Assembly: GCF_014193845.1 (NCBI RefSeq)
Contig: NZ_JACHZX010000001.1
Coordinates: 496,001 to 560,000, forward strand
Direction of reading: 5' to 3'
DNA: 64,000 nucleotides
DNA from: Sphingomonas sp. BK345
GTDB taxonomy: Bacteria; Pseudomonadota; Alphaproteobacteria; Sphingomonadales; Sphingomonadaceae
Under the pieces are notes generated by a model. That model ran no database searches, was not told the DNA's origin, and saw nothing but the letters and a program-made list of their open reading frames with translations. The position numbers and the translations under genes were made by a program. This document shows positions 23,919-32,327 of this stretch, in pieces (position 1 is the stretch's first letter; each line of letters begins with the position of its first letter).

Positions 23919-26500
23919 GCGTCCGCACGACCTGCGCCTATTGCGGTGTCGGCTGCGGCATCGTCGCCACCCGCACCGGCGAGCGGGCGGTGCGGATCGA
24001 GGGGGACGCCGACCATCCCGCCAATCGCGGCCGGCTCTGCTCCAAGGGCACGCATCTGGGCGAGACGGTCGGGCTCGACGGTCGCCTGCTCCACCCGATG
24101 ATCGGCCAGCGGCGCGTTGGCTGGGACAAGGCGCTCGATCTCGTCGCACGTCGCTTCCGCGCCGCGGCCGCCGAGCACGGCCCCGACAGCGTCGCCTTCT
24201 ACGTTTCGGGCCAGCTGCTGACCGAGGATTATTACGTCGCCAACAAGCTGATGAAGGGTTTCATCGGCTCGGCCAACATCGACACCAACTCGCGGTTGTG
24301 CATGTCGAGCGCTGTGGCCGGGCATCTGCGCGCCTTCGGCGAGGACGTCGTGCCCGCCAGCTACGAGGACATGGACGTCGCCGACCTCATCGTGCTGGTC
24401 GGCTCGAACACCGCCTGGTGCCATCCGGTGCTGTACCAGCGGATGCGCGCACGCTGCGCCGCCGGCGCGCGGATGGTGGTGATCGACCCGCGCCGGACCG
24501 AGACCGCCGAGGAGGCCGACCTTCACCTGCGCCTGCGGCCGGGCAGCGACGTCGCGCTGATGAACGGGCTGCTCGCCTGGTGCCGCGACCATGATGCGCT
24601 CGACCGCGACTTCCTGCGCGACCATGTCGCCGTGCCGGACGGCTTCTGGGAGCAGCTGAGCGACCGCAGCGATCTCTGGTCGGTGGCGCGCGCGTGCGAC
24701 CTCGCGCCCGCCGAGCTGCGCCGTTTCTACGAGCTGTTCGCCGCCACCCCGCGTACCGTCACGCTGTTCAGTCAGGGCGTGAACCAGTCGGTGACCGGCA
24801 CTGACCAGGTGAACGCGATCCTGAACGTCCACCTCGCCACCGGGCGGATCGGCAAGCCCGGCGCGCAGCCCTTCTCGGTCACCGGTCAGCCCAATGCGAT
24901 GGGCGGTCGCGAGGTCGGCGGTCTCGCTACGACGCTGGCGGCGCATCTCGATTTCTCCCCACCGTCGCGCGCGCTGGTGCAGCGCTTCTGGGGTTCACCC
25001 ACGATCGCGGCCAAGCCCGGGCTCAAGGCGGTCGACCTGTTCCGTGCGGTCGAGGAAGGAAGGATCAAGGCGCTGTGGGTGATGGCCACCAACCCCGCGG
25101 TGTCGATGCCCGACGCGGGGCGGGTGCGCGACGCGCTGGCACGCTGCCCCTTCGTCGTCGTGAGCGACGTGGTGGAGGAGACCGACACCGGTCGCCTCGC
25201 GCATGTCCGTCTGCCCGCCGCGGCCTGGGGCGAGAAGGACGGCACCGTCACCAACTCGGACCGGACCGTCAGCCGCCAGCGCGCGATCTTCCCGCTCCCC
25301 GGCGAGACGCGGCCGGACTGGTGGATCGTCGCGCAGGTGGCGCGTCGGATGGGCTTTCGCACCGCCTTCGCCTATGACCGGCCGGCGGAGATCTGGCGCG
25401 AGCACGTCCGCCTCTCGACCTATGGCAACAAGGGCGAGCGGCTGTTCTCCCTCCCCGGCCACGCCGCCGGCGGCAACGCCGGCTATGACGCGATGAAGCC
25501 GTCCCGTTGGGGCGGCACGCCGTTCGCGGACAAGCGCTTCCCCACCGCTGACGGGCGCGCGCGGCTCGTCACCGTCGCGCAGAAGCCGCTCGCCGCGCCG
25601 CTGCGCGACTGGCCGCTGCTGCTCAACACCGGGCGCTATCGCGACCAGTGGCACAGCATGACCCGCACCGGCCTGGCACCGAGGCTCGCGCGTCATCGGG
25701 AGGAGCCGCTGGTCGAGCTGCACCCCGACGATGCCGCGACCGCTGGCGTGACCGACGGTGGGCTCGCCCGCGTGACGACGCCGCAGGGGGAGACGCTGTA
25801 CCGCGCTCGGGTAACCGACGCGCAGCGGCCGGGCGAGTTGTTCGTGCCGATCCACTGGACCGACCGGAATGCGAGCGGCGGTCGCACCGGCCGGCTGACA
25901 CGCGCGCAGGTCGACCCCTTCAGCGGCCAGCCCGGCTTCAAGTCCTGCCCTGCGGCGGTGAGCGCGGTCATCACCGCCTGGCGCGGGTTCCTGCTCGTCT
26001 CCGGCGAGCCGGCGCGTCGCCCCGATTGCCTGTGGGCCACGCGGGTGACCCTCGCCACCGGCAGCCTGTGGGAACTCGCCGGCGACAGTGCGCTCGCCCC
26101 GTTAGAGGCCTGCCTCCCGGCGGGCGAGCGGATCGAGGCCGCCGACCGCGCGCGCGGGACCCGGCGCGTGGCGGTGTTGGCAGAGGGCCGGCTCCGTGCC
26201 GCGCTGTTCGTCACCGCGACCGGCGAGTTGCCGCCGCGCGACTGGCTGATCGCCCAGCTGAACGCACCCGCCGCGCCGACCTTGCTCGCCGGACGCCCGC
26301 CCGGCGGCGCGGCGGATCGCGGGCCGATCGTCTGCGCCTGCTTCGACGTCGCGCTGCGCACGATCACTGCCGCGATCCGCGACCAGTCGCTCGCCAATGT
26401 CGCCGCGATCGGTGCTGCGCTCGGCGCGGGCACCAACTGCGGCTCGTGCCGCCCGGCGCTGGCGCGCCTTCTCGCCACGGAGACGAACGATGCCGCATGA
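23915..26500 (+). CDS. nasA: Assimilatory nitrate reductase catalytic subunit with C-terminal 2Fe-2S domain
   Basis: An 861-residue molybdopterin oxidoreductase that reduces nitrate to nitrite in the cytoplasm (no Tat signal). The N-terminal 4Fe-4S site is C7-x2-C10-x3-C14-x27-C42 (TTCAYCGVGCGIV and RLCSKG). The Mo ligand is probably Cys129 in NSRLCMSS. Cofactor motifs include GSNTAWCHPV, IDPRRTET, QGVNQSVTGTDQ and MATNPAVSMPDAG. The last 60 residues form a BFD-like 2Fe-2S domain with C807, C809, C842 and C845, typical of NasC/NasA-type enzymes. No separate electron-transfer subunit gene is seen. GTG start overlaps the nirD stop, and cobA begins 11 bases before its end. Confidence 0.94.
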   Translation: MSVRTTCAYCGVGCGIVATRTGERAVRIEGDADHPANRGRLCSKGTHLGETVGLDGRLLHPMIGQRRVGWDKALDLVARRFRAAAAEHGPDSVAFYVSGQLLTEDYYVANKLMKGFIGSANIDTNSRLCMSSAVAGHLRAFGEDVVPASYEDMDVADLIVLVGSNTAWCHPVLYQRMRARCAAGARMVVIDPRRTETAEEADLHLRLRPGSDVALMNGLLAWCRDHDALDRDFLRDHVAVPDGFWEQLSDRSDLWSVARACDLAPAELRRFYELFAATPRTVTLFSQGVNQSVTGTDQVNAILNVHLATGRIGKPGAQPFSVTGQPNAMGGREVGGLATTLAAHLDFSPPSRALVQRFWGSPTIAAKPGLKAVDLFRAVEEGRIKALWVMATNPAVSMPDAGRVRDALARCPFVVVSDVVEETDTGRLAHVRLPAAAWGEKDGTVTNSDRTVSRQRAIFPLPGETRPDWWIVAQVARRMGFRTAFAYDRPAEIWREHVRLSTYGNKGERLFSLPGHAAGGNAGYDAMKPSRWGGTPFADKRFPTADGRARLVTVAQKPLAAPLRDWPLLLNTGRYRDQWHSMTRTGLAPRLARHREEPLVELHPDDAATAGVTDGGLARVTTPQGETLYRARVTDAQRPGELFVPIHWTDRNASGGRTGRLTRAQVDPFSGQPGFKSCPAAVSAVITAWRGFLLVSGEPARRPDCLWATRVTLATGSLWELAGDSALAPLEACLPAGERIEAADRARGTRRVAVLAEGRLRAALFVTATGELPPRDWLIAQLNAPAAPTLLAGRPPGGAADRGPIVCACFDVALRTITAAIRDQSLANVAAIGAALGAGTNCGSCRPALARLLATETNDAA

Positions 26501-27269
26501 CGATTTTCCGCCGGGCATGGTGTGGCTGGTCGGCGCCGGCCCGGGCGACCCGGAATTGCTCACGCGCAAGGCCGCGCGGCTGATCGGCGCGGCGGACGTG
26601 GTGTTTCACGATGCGCTGGTGGGCGCGGGCGTGCTCGATCTCGTCGCGCCGGACGCGCGTTGTGTCAGCGTCGGCAAGCGGTCGGGGCGTCACTCGGTCG
26701 CGCAGGAGACGATCGACGGATTGATCGTCGCCGCCGCGCGGGAGGGAGCGCGCGTCGTCAGGCTGAAGGGCGGCGATCCCGCCATCTTCGGCCGCACCGC
26801 GGAGGAGATGGCAGCGTGCCGGACGGCGGGCGTGCCGGTACGGATCTGTCCCGGCGTGACCGCCGCCAGCGCCGCGGCCGCGGCGGGCGGAAGCGCGCTG
26901 ACGTCGCGCCGCCTCGCCCGTCGGCTGGTGTTCGTCACCGCACACCTCGACACGGGCGCGCCGGGCCAACTCGACGCAGCGGTGCTGGCGGATGCGGGCG
27001 CGACGCTCGCGGTGTACATGGGGCGCGCCGCGGCCGGCTCGGTCGCGCGGCAGCTGATCGCCGCGGGGCGCCGCGCCGATACGCCGGTGCTCGTCGTAGT
27101 GAACGCCTCGCTGCCGCAGGAACGTGTGGTTCATGGCCGGCTCGACGCCCTCGCCTTTCTGGTCGAGGCCGTCGGCGCGCGCGAACCAGTGATGCTGCTG
27201 ATCGGTGAGGCGGTAAGGAGCTCGGCTGCGGCAGCGCACTCGCTGTCGGACAGCGCCGTATGCGTGTAA
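26490..27269 (+). CDS. cobA: Uroporphyrinogen-III C-methyltransferase
   Basis: A 259-residue SAM-dependent methyltransferase making precorrin-2, the precursor of siroheme needed by NirB. Signatures: VWLVGAGPGDPELLTRKA at residues 11-28, VGKRSGRHSVAQETID, RLKGGDPAIFGR, ICPGVTAASAAAA and VYMGRAAAGSVARQL. It corresponds to the SUMT domain only; the dehydrogenase/chelatase (Met8/CysG-N) half is absent and must be elsewhere. The start ATG lies inside the end of nasA (11-base overlap), so it is the last firm gene of the nitrate operon. Confidence 0.94.
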   Translation: MPHDDFPPGMVWLVGAGPGDPELLTRKAARLIGAADVVFHDALVGAGVLDLVAPDARCVSVGKRSGRHSVAQETIDGLIVAAAREGARVVRLKGGDPAIFGRTAEEMAACRTAGVPVRICPGVTAASAAAAAGGSALTSRRLARRLVFVTAHLDTGAPGQLDAAVLADAGATLAVYMGRAAAGSVARQLIAAGRRADTPVLVVVNASLPQERVVHGRLDALAFLVEAVGAREPVMLLIGEAVRSSAAAAHSLSDSAVCV

Positions 27270-27391
27270 GGCCGCGCCTGGCTCGCGCCGGCAAGCTCTT
27301 CCGCTCGCCAGCCTGCGGCTGGAGCACGTTCGCGGTCTATGTCGCGAACTGCTGTGCGATGACGATGCTGATGCGGTGGCTGCTGGGTTAG
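27260..27391 (+). CDS. Possible 43-residue membrane microprotein overlapping cobA end
   Basis: A short open frame starting at an ATG that overlaps the cobA stop by 10 bases. The N-terminal half is basic (RVRPRLARAGKLFRSP) and the C-terminal half is hydrophobic (STFAVYVANCCAMTMLMRWL), so it could be a single-pass protein translated by coupling with cobA. No clear ribosome site, no recognised family, and the frame may simply be chance in a GC-rich sequence. Reported because its place and basic-then-hydrophobic layout resemble other small membrane proteins in this window. Confidence 0.25.
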   Translation: MRVRPRLARAGKLFRSPACGWSTFAVYVANCCAMTMLMRWLLG

Positions 27392-27563
27392 TACGACGTC
27401 ATGTCGAGGGGTCGACCGCTCGGTGTCGATGACGCGATGAACGGCAAGCGTCGCGTCGGTGCGTCCGCCAAGCAGAGTCGCCTACACGGAGCGACCCAGT
27501 CAAGCCGGGGTGGATGTTGCGGCAACGTTTCCGGATCCAGTCGGAACGCGACACCGAAACACA

Positions 27564-27710
27564 ATGAAACTGGCGCCCTTCAATCACTTAGCCGATGGTC
27601 TCGGGGCCGCGCTCATCCGTGAAGGACCGGTTGCTGTTGCCGTATCGGGAGGGGCCGGGTCGGGGAAAGCCGATCTGAGCGCGGCGCTCTGCTTCTTCCC
27701 GGCGACACCG
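27564..27710 (+). pseudogene. Possible truncated P-loop kinase remnant
   Basis: From an ATG at 27564 the frame reads a helical start (FNHLADGLGAALIREG) and then PVAVAVSGGAGSGKADLSAAL, which looks like the first strand and Walker A loop of a nucleoside- or uridine-kinase-like protein, except that the residue after GK is Ala instead of Ser or Thr. After about 49 codons the similarity ends, and the frame runs on into the antisense strand of the porin gene. I read this as the 5' stub of a decayed gene. The stretch 27392-27563 before it shows no gene. Confidence 0.35.
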
Positions 27711-27722
27711 GCCCGTTTCGCG

Positions 27723-28964
27723 TCACAATGCCCAGGTGAGCTCCAGCCACAGTTTCTGCGTGTCGGTGGCGAAGCCGACCGCCCGGTACGTGGCGTAGCG
27801 CGCCGAAACGCCGTAGCGCGCCAGCTTGGCCGAGGCGAGCAGGTCGACCTCGTCGCCGTAGCGGCGGTCGACGCGCTCGGCGTCGAAGCGGTGGTACACC
27901 GCCTGCACGCCCACCGCCTTGAACGCACCCAGCTTGGGCCAGCCCCAGCCAAGGCTGCCGTACAGGTCGCGCACGCCGTCGGGCGGGGTGGTGGTGAGCC
28001 TGTCCGCCCAGCCCTGGAACTTGAAGATCGAGGCGAGCGGCGTCTGGAACGAGGTGAGCGCGGTGCCGTTGCCCGCGCCGAGCACCTCATAGCCCGCGCC
28101 GACGTGCAGCGCGTGCACGTCCAGCGCACCGTCGACGAGGTAGTAATCGGCGCGATAATCGTTGGGGTTGCGGTGATAGTCCGACTGGGTGGCATAGCTC
28201 AGCTGCCACGAGCCCTTCACCTTGGGCGCGAGCGCGCGCGACCCCACCAGTCGCGCGCCGTAGCTCTGGCTCGACAGGCGATAGCCCTGCACCGCGGCCT
28301 CGTCCTGATCGATCAGATAGGCGAAGCCGGTCAGCGTGCCGAGCGGCGTGTCCTGCGCCAGCAGCGCGAAGACGTTGTCGCCGTCGATCGCGGTCGGCTT
28401 GGCGCCGCGGCCGTTGATCCCGCTGGGCGTTCGCACGCTCCATGCATAAGTGAGGTCGGCACGCAGGTGCTTGGTCAGGCTGAGTTGGCCGCGCACCGCG
28501 TCGAACGAGCGCGAATTCTGCCGGATCGCGGCGGCGCCGACGAAGCGCTCGTCCTCCAGCCCGATCTTCTGGCGCCCGCCGGTGAGCGTGAGCGGCGCCG
28601 ACTTGTACTGCAACTGCGCGCGGTACAGCGCGATATTCTCCGGATCGCCGACCGTGGGATAGCCAGCACCGTTGCCGACGGTGTCGTCATAATGGTCGAC
28701 GATGGCGAGATTGCCCTGCGCCTCGACCAGCGCCGACCACGGCCCGCTGCTCGCCGCCACGCCGCTGCGCACGCGGATCGTCACCGCGTCCGCGGCGCGC
28801 GCGATACCGTCCTGCTCGACCCGCTCGTAGCGCAGGCGCACGTCCTCGGTCGGGGTGAGTTTGATCGGGTCGGCGAGCGCGGGAGCGGCTTCGAGCGACA
28901 GCGCGGAAGGCGCCGCGAGGGTGGCCGCGGCGAGGCGGCGGGTCAGCGGTGACAGGTGAACCAT
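27723..28964 (-). CDS. Outer-membrane porin, alginate-export-like beta-barrel
   Basis: A 413-residue outer-membrane protein: signal peptide (LAAATLAAPSALSLEAAPALA), then KLTPTEDVRLRYERVEQDG and alternating hydrophobic strands ending in LWLELTWAL. The strands GGRQKIGLEDERFVG and QNSRSFDAVRGQLS are typical of the alginate_exp/porin family found in sphingomonads and pseudomonads. I chose the ATG at 28964 because it sits directly before the basic n-region (MVHLSPLTRR) and after GACGGGG; an upstream GTG would add 16 residues. It converges with the nitrate operon. A role in nitrate or another small solute uptake is possible but not shown. Confidence 0.82.
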   Translation of the reverse strand: MVHLSPLTRRLAAATLAAPSALSLEAAPALADPIKLTPTEDVRLRYERVEQDGIARAADAVTIRVRSGVAASSGPWSALVEAQGNLAIVDHYDDTVGNGAGYPTVGDPENIALYRAQLQYKSAPLTLTGGRQKIGLEDERFVGAAAIRQNSRSFDAVRGQLSLTKHLRADLTYAWSVRTPSGINGRGAKPTAIDGDNVFALLAQDTPLGTLTGFAYLIDQDEAAVQGYRLSSQSYGARLVGSRALAPKVKGSWQLSYATQSDYHRNPNDYRADYYLVDGALDVHALHVGAGYEVLGAGNGTALTSFQTPLASIFKFQGWADRLTTTPPDGVRDLYGSLGWGWPKLGAFKAVGVQAVYHRFDAERVDRRYGDEVDLLASAKLARYGVSARYATYRAVGFATDTQKLWLELTWAL

Positions 28965-29116
28965 GCCCCGTCGGTAAGCGCGCCGGCTTGCGATGTAGTT
29001 AACACGGAACACGGAGCGGATAGCGTGAAATATGCGGGATAATAAGTCTTTGGTCGCAAAGTTAGTCGGCCCTTAACTCCGCGCGGCTACCACGTCACGA
29101 TCGCCAGGAGAGCTTC

Positions 29117-30922
29117 GTGACCATTCGTAATATCGCTATCCCCCGCAAGCTCGCGCTCGCCTTCGCGGTGTTGATCGCGACCTTCTCGATCGTCAGCCTC
29201 GTGGTCTTCGCCAACGTCCGCACGCTCCACCAGGTGGCGGCGACGCGCGACGAGGCGAAGCTCGCCTCCGACCATGCCGACGACATGCTCAATGGCGTGG
29301 TCGAGGGGCAGAGCGCGGTGCGCGGCTATGTGCTTCTCGGCAAGCCGGCCTTCCTGGACACCTACAAGGAGAATGCGGCGGCGATCACCGCCGCCGCGGC
29401 CGAGTTCAATCGCCACGCCGCGCGGCCCGATCAGGCCGAGCGCGTGCGCCGCTTCCTCGCCGCGGTAGAGACATGGCAGCGCACCAAGGTGGAGCCGACG
29501 CTCGCCGCCTTCGCCGAGCCGGCGACGCGCGAGCAGGCGCGCGAGCTCGCCGGCTCCAAGCAGCTCGGCGCGATGCGCGACTCGATCAAGGAGATCCAGG
29601 CGGCGCAGCAGGCCTGGGTCGACCAGCAGGACGCCGCACAGCGCCACGCCGAGACGATGGTGACGCTGGCGCTCGCGCTCGGCGGCGCGATCGCGGTGGC
29701 GCTGGCGGGCGCAATGGGCATGCTGCTGTCGCGTTCGATCGCGCGGCCGGTGGTGGCGATCGCTTCGGTGATGGAGGAGCTGGCCGCGGGCCGCCATCAG
29801 GTGGCGCTGCCCAGCGCCGACCGCCGCGACGAGATCGGCACGATGGCGCGCGCGGTGGCGGTGTTCCGCGACGCCGCGGTGGAGAAGGCGCGCGACGAGC
29901 AGGAGCGCCAGGCGGTGTTCGCCGAGGTGGGCGACGGCCTCGCGCGGCTCGCCGACGCCGATCTCGCCGCGCGCTTCAGCGGCTTCCCGCCCGCCTATGC
30001 GAAGCTGGAGCAGGACTTCAACGCCGCGATGGACGCGATGGCGCAGGTGATGGGCGCGGTGACCAGCGCCACCAACGGCATCAACGACGGTGCTGCCGAC
30101 ATTCGCGCCGCCTCCGACGATCTCTCGCAGCGCACCGAGCAGCAGGCCGCGAGCCTGGAGGAGACCGCCGCGGCGATGGAGGAGATCACCTCCACCGTGA
30201 AGGAGACGGCGGCGAGCGCGGCGCAGGCCAACCAGACGGTCGAGGCGGCGCGGGTCGAGGCCGAGCAGTCCGCCGAGGTGGTCGAGCGCGCGGTGGCGGC
30301 GATGGGCGGGATCGAGCGCGCCTCGAGCGAGATCGGTGAGATCATCGGCGTGATCGACGCGATCGCCTTCCAGACCAACCTGCTCGCGCTCAACGCAGGG
30401 GTCGAGGCGGCACGAGCGGGCGACGCGGGCAAGGGCTTCGCGGTGGTCGCCTCCGAGGTGCGCGCGCTGGCGCAACGCTCCGCCGAGGCGGCGCGCGACG
30501 TGAAGGGCAAGATCACCGCCGCGACCGGTCAGGTCGACGCCGGCGTCACGCTCGTCAACGCCGCGGGCGACGCGCTGGCGCGCATCAGCGCGCGCGTCGG
30601 CGAGCTCAGCGGGCTGGTGCGCACCATCGCCACCGCCGCCGAGCAGCAGGCGACCGGGCTCCAGCAGGTCAACACCGCGGTGGCCGAGATGGACAACGTC
30701 ACCCAGCAGAACGCCGCGATGGTGGAGGAGGCGACCGCCGCGGCGCGCAGCCTGGCGGTGGAGGCCGACTCGCTGGCGCAGCAGGTGTCCCGCTTCCGCG
30801 TCGGTGCCGCACCGCGCGCGGCGAGCCCGGTCCACCAGTTGCAGCAGCGCGCCGCGGCCGGGGTACGCCGCCTCGCCGGCGCGCGTGCGACCGCGGTGAC
30901 CGACGACTGGTCGGGGTTCTGA
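29117..30922 (+). CDS. Methyl-accepting chemotaxis protein with CHASE3 sensor and C-terminal docking tail
   Basis: A 601-residue transmembrane chemoreceptor. Order: TM1 (LALAFAVLIATFSIVSLVV), CHASE3-like periplasmic helical sensor (about 35-185, with QSAVRGYVLLGKPAFLDTY), TM2 (ALALGGAIAVALAGAMGML), HAMP (RSIARPVVAIASVMEELAAG), and the long cytoplasmic signalling hairpin with the highly conserved tip IDAIAFQTNLLALNAGVEAA. The last residues DDWSGF form a W-x-x-F tail of the kind that docks CheR/CheB. GTG start, GGAGA upstream. No che genes lie nearby, so it feeds a cluster located elsewhere. Confidence 0.94.
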   Translation: MTIRNIAIPRKLALAFAVLIATFSIVSLVVFANVRTLHQVAATRDEAKLASDHADDMLNGVVEGQSAVRGYVLLGKPAFLDTYKENAAAITAAAAEFNRHAARPDQAERVRRFLAAVETWQRTKVEPTLAAFAEPATREQARELAGSKQLGAMRDSIKEIQAAQQAWVDQQDAAQRHAETMVTLALALGGAIAVALAGAMGMLLSRSIARPVVAIASVMEELAAGRHQVALPSADRRDEIGTMARAVAVFRDAAVEKARDEQERQAVFAEVGDGLARLADADLAARFSGFPPAYAKLEQDFNAAMDAMAQVMGAVTSATNGINDGAADIRAASDDLSQRTEQQAASLEETAAAMEEITSTVKETAASAAQANQTVEAARVEAEQSAEVVERAVAAMGGIERASSEIGEIIGVIDAIAFQTNLLALNAGVEAARAGDAGKGFAVVASEVRALAQRSAEAARDVKGKITAATGQVDAGVTLVNAAGDALARISARVGELSGLVRTIATAAEQQATGLQQVNTAVAEMDNVTQQNAAMVEEATAAARSLAVEADSLAQQVSRFRVGAAPRAASPVHQLQQRAAAGVRRLAGARATAVTDDWSGF

Positions 30923-30930
30923 CGACGAAC

Positions 30931-30951
30931 TCCTCCCCGTGCCGGGGAGGA
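30931..30951. terminator. Stem-loop between the convergent chemoreceptor and exporter genes
   Basis: An 8-bp stem TCCTCCCC (30931-30938) / GGGGAGGA (30944-30951) with a 5-base loop. It lies 9 bases after the chemoreceptor stop and 12 bases before the exporter stop, so it can end both transcripts. The arms are identical in sequence to the ends of the palindromic elements at 44696 and 46250, suggesting that it derives from the same repeat family. Confidence 0.6.
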
Positions 30952-30962
30952 TTGTCGGTCCC

Positions 30963-32201
30963 TCACCCCATCCGCGCGCGGAACAGCTGACCGCCCTCGA
31001 TCACCCACACCAGCGCCAGCACCGCGACCCCGATCGCGAGATATCCCAGCGCCAGCGGCAGCGTCGTCCCCGCGTAAGACTGGCCGATCGCGCTGCCCAC
31101 CAGCACCGCGCCGATGCTGGTGATGAAGCCCTGCACCGACGAGGCGGTGCCCGCGATATGCCCGACCGGCTCCATCGCCATCGCGCCGAAGTTCGAGCCA
31201 CACAGGCCGATGCAGGTCATGCTCAACGCCTGGAAGACGATATAACTTACCAGCGTCTCCCATCCCGCGGTGATCACCAGCAGGTGCAGCACCGACAGCG
31301 CGATCAGCGCCAGCACCGCCGTCTGCGAGATCAGCCGGGTGCCGAGCCGCTCGACCAGCCGGCTATTGGCGAACGAGGCGCAGCCCATCGCACCCGCGCA
31401 CAGCGCGAACAGCAGGGTGAAGCGGTCGCCCGCGCCGAACTCGTCGACGAAGATCTGCTGCGCCGAGGACACGAAGGCGATGATCCCGCCGAACGTCAGC
31501 GACGCCGCCACGGCATAGCCGGCGGAATAGCGGTTGGTCAGCGTCTGGCGATAGTTGGCGCGCAGGTTGGCGGTCGAGATGGCGACGCGCCGCTCGGCCG
31601 CCAGCGTCTCGGGCACGCGCAGCAGCGTCCAGCTCAGCACGAAGGCGGCGAACCCGCCGAGCGCGTAGAAGATGAAGCGCCACGGCCCGAAGGCGAGCAG
31701 GCCCTGCCCCAGCGTCGGCGCCATGATCGGCACGATGAAGAAGATCATCTGCGCGATCGACATGGTCCGCGCCATCTGCCGACCGGAGGCGGTGTCGCGC
31801 ACGATCGCCACCGCCAGCACGCGGGTCGAGGCCGACATCAGTCCCTGCAGCAGGCGCGCGCCGAGCAAGGCGGGGAAGGTGGCGGCGCTCGCCGCGAAGA
31901 CGCTGGCGGCGACGAAGCCCACGAGCGTCACGATCAGCACCGGGCGGCGGCCGTAGCGGTCGGCGAGCGGGCCGTAGAGCAGCTGCCCCAGGCCGAAGCC
32001 CATCATGTAGACGGTGACGATCCACTGACGGTGGTTGGCCGCGCTCACCGCCAGGTCGTGGCCGATGTCGGCGAGCGCGGGCAGCATGAGATCGACGCCG
32101 AGCGCGTTCACCCCCATCAGCGCCGCGATGAAGGCGACGAATTCGCGCGGGTGCATGCCCTGCGGCGCGGGGTGCGGGTGCGGGGCGGAAAGGGACGTCA
32201 T
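30963..32201 (-). CDS. MFS drug-resistance exporter, Bcr/CflA type
   Basis: A 412-residue inner-membrane transporter with twelve helices. Motif A between helices 2 and 3 reads GPLADRYGRRPVLI, and motif C-like ARLLQGLMSASTRVLAVAIV with the helix-5 region IMAPTLGQGLLAFGPWRFIF is characteristic of the Bcr/CflA drug:H+ antiporters. The N-terminal helix LMGVNALGVDLMLPAL carries the usual Asp motif D1. The ATG at 32201 follows AGGGCAGGC; the extra codons upstream lack support. Substrate unknown; adjacent genes are unrelated. Confidence 0.9.
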   Translation of the reverse strand: MTSLSAPHPHPAPQGMHPREFVAFIAALMGVNALGVDLMLPALADIGHDLAVSAANHRQWIVTVYMMGFGLGQLLYGPLADRYGRRPVLIVTLVGFVAASVFAASAATFPALLGARLLQGLMSASTRVLAVAIVRDTASGRQMARTMSIAQMIFFIVPIMAPTLGQGLLAFGPWRFIFYALGGFAAFVLSWTLLRVPETLAAERRVAISTANLRANYRQTLTNRYSAGYAVAASLTFGGIIAFVSSAQQIFVDEFGAGDRFTLLFALCAGAMGCASFANSRLVERLGTRLISQTAVLALIALSVLHLLVITAGWETLVSYIVFQALSMTCIGLCGSNFGAMAMEPVGHIAGTASSVQGFITSIGAVLVGSAIGQSYAGTTLPLALGYLAIGVAVLALVWVIEGGQLFRARMG

Positions 32202-32327
32202 GCCTGCCCTATCGTCCTCCCCGCCGCAGTGCACAAGCGGCTGACGGGGCTAGATTCCGAGGGTTAGGGCCCGATCCGGGCAGTCGAACCGTGCCGCGGC
32301 GCAGGTCGGCCAACCGACGCGGTCCGC

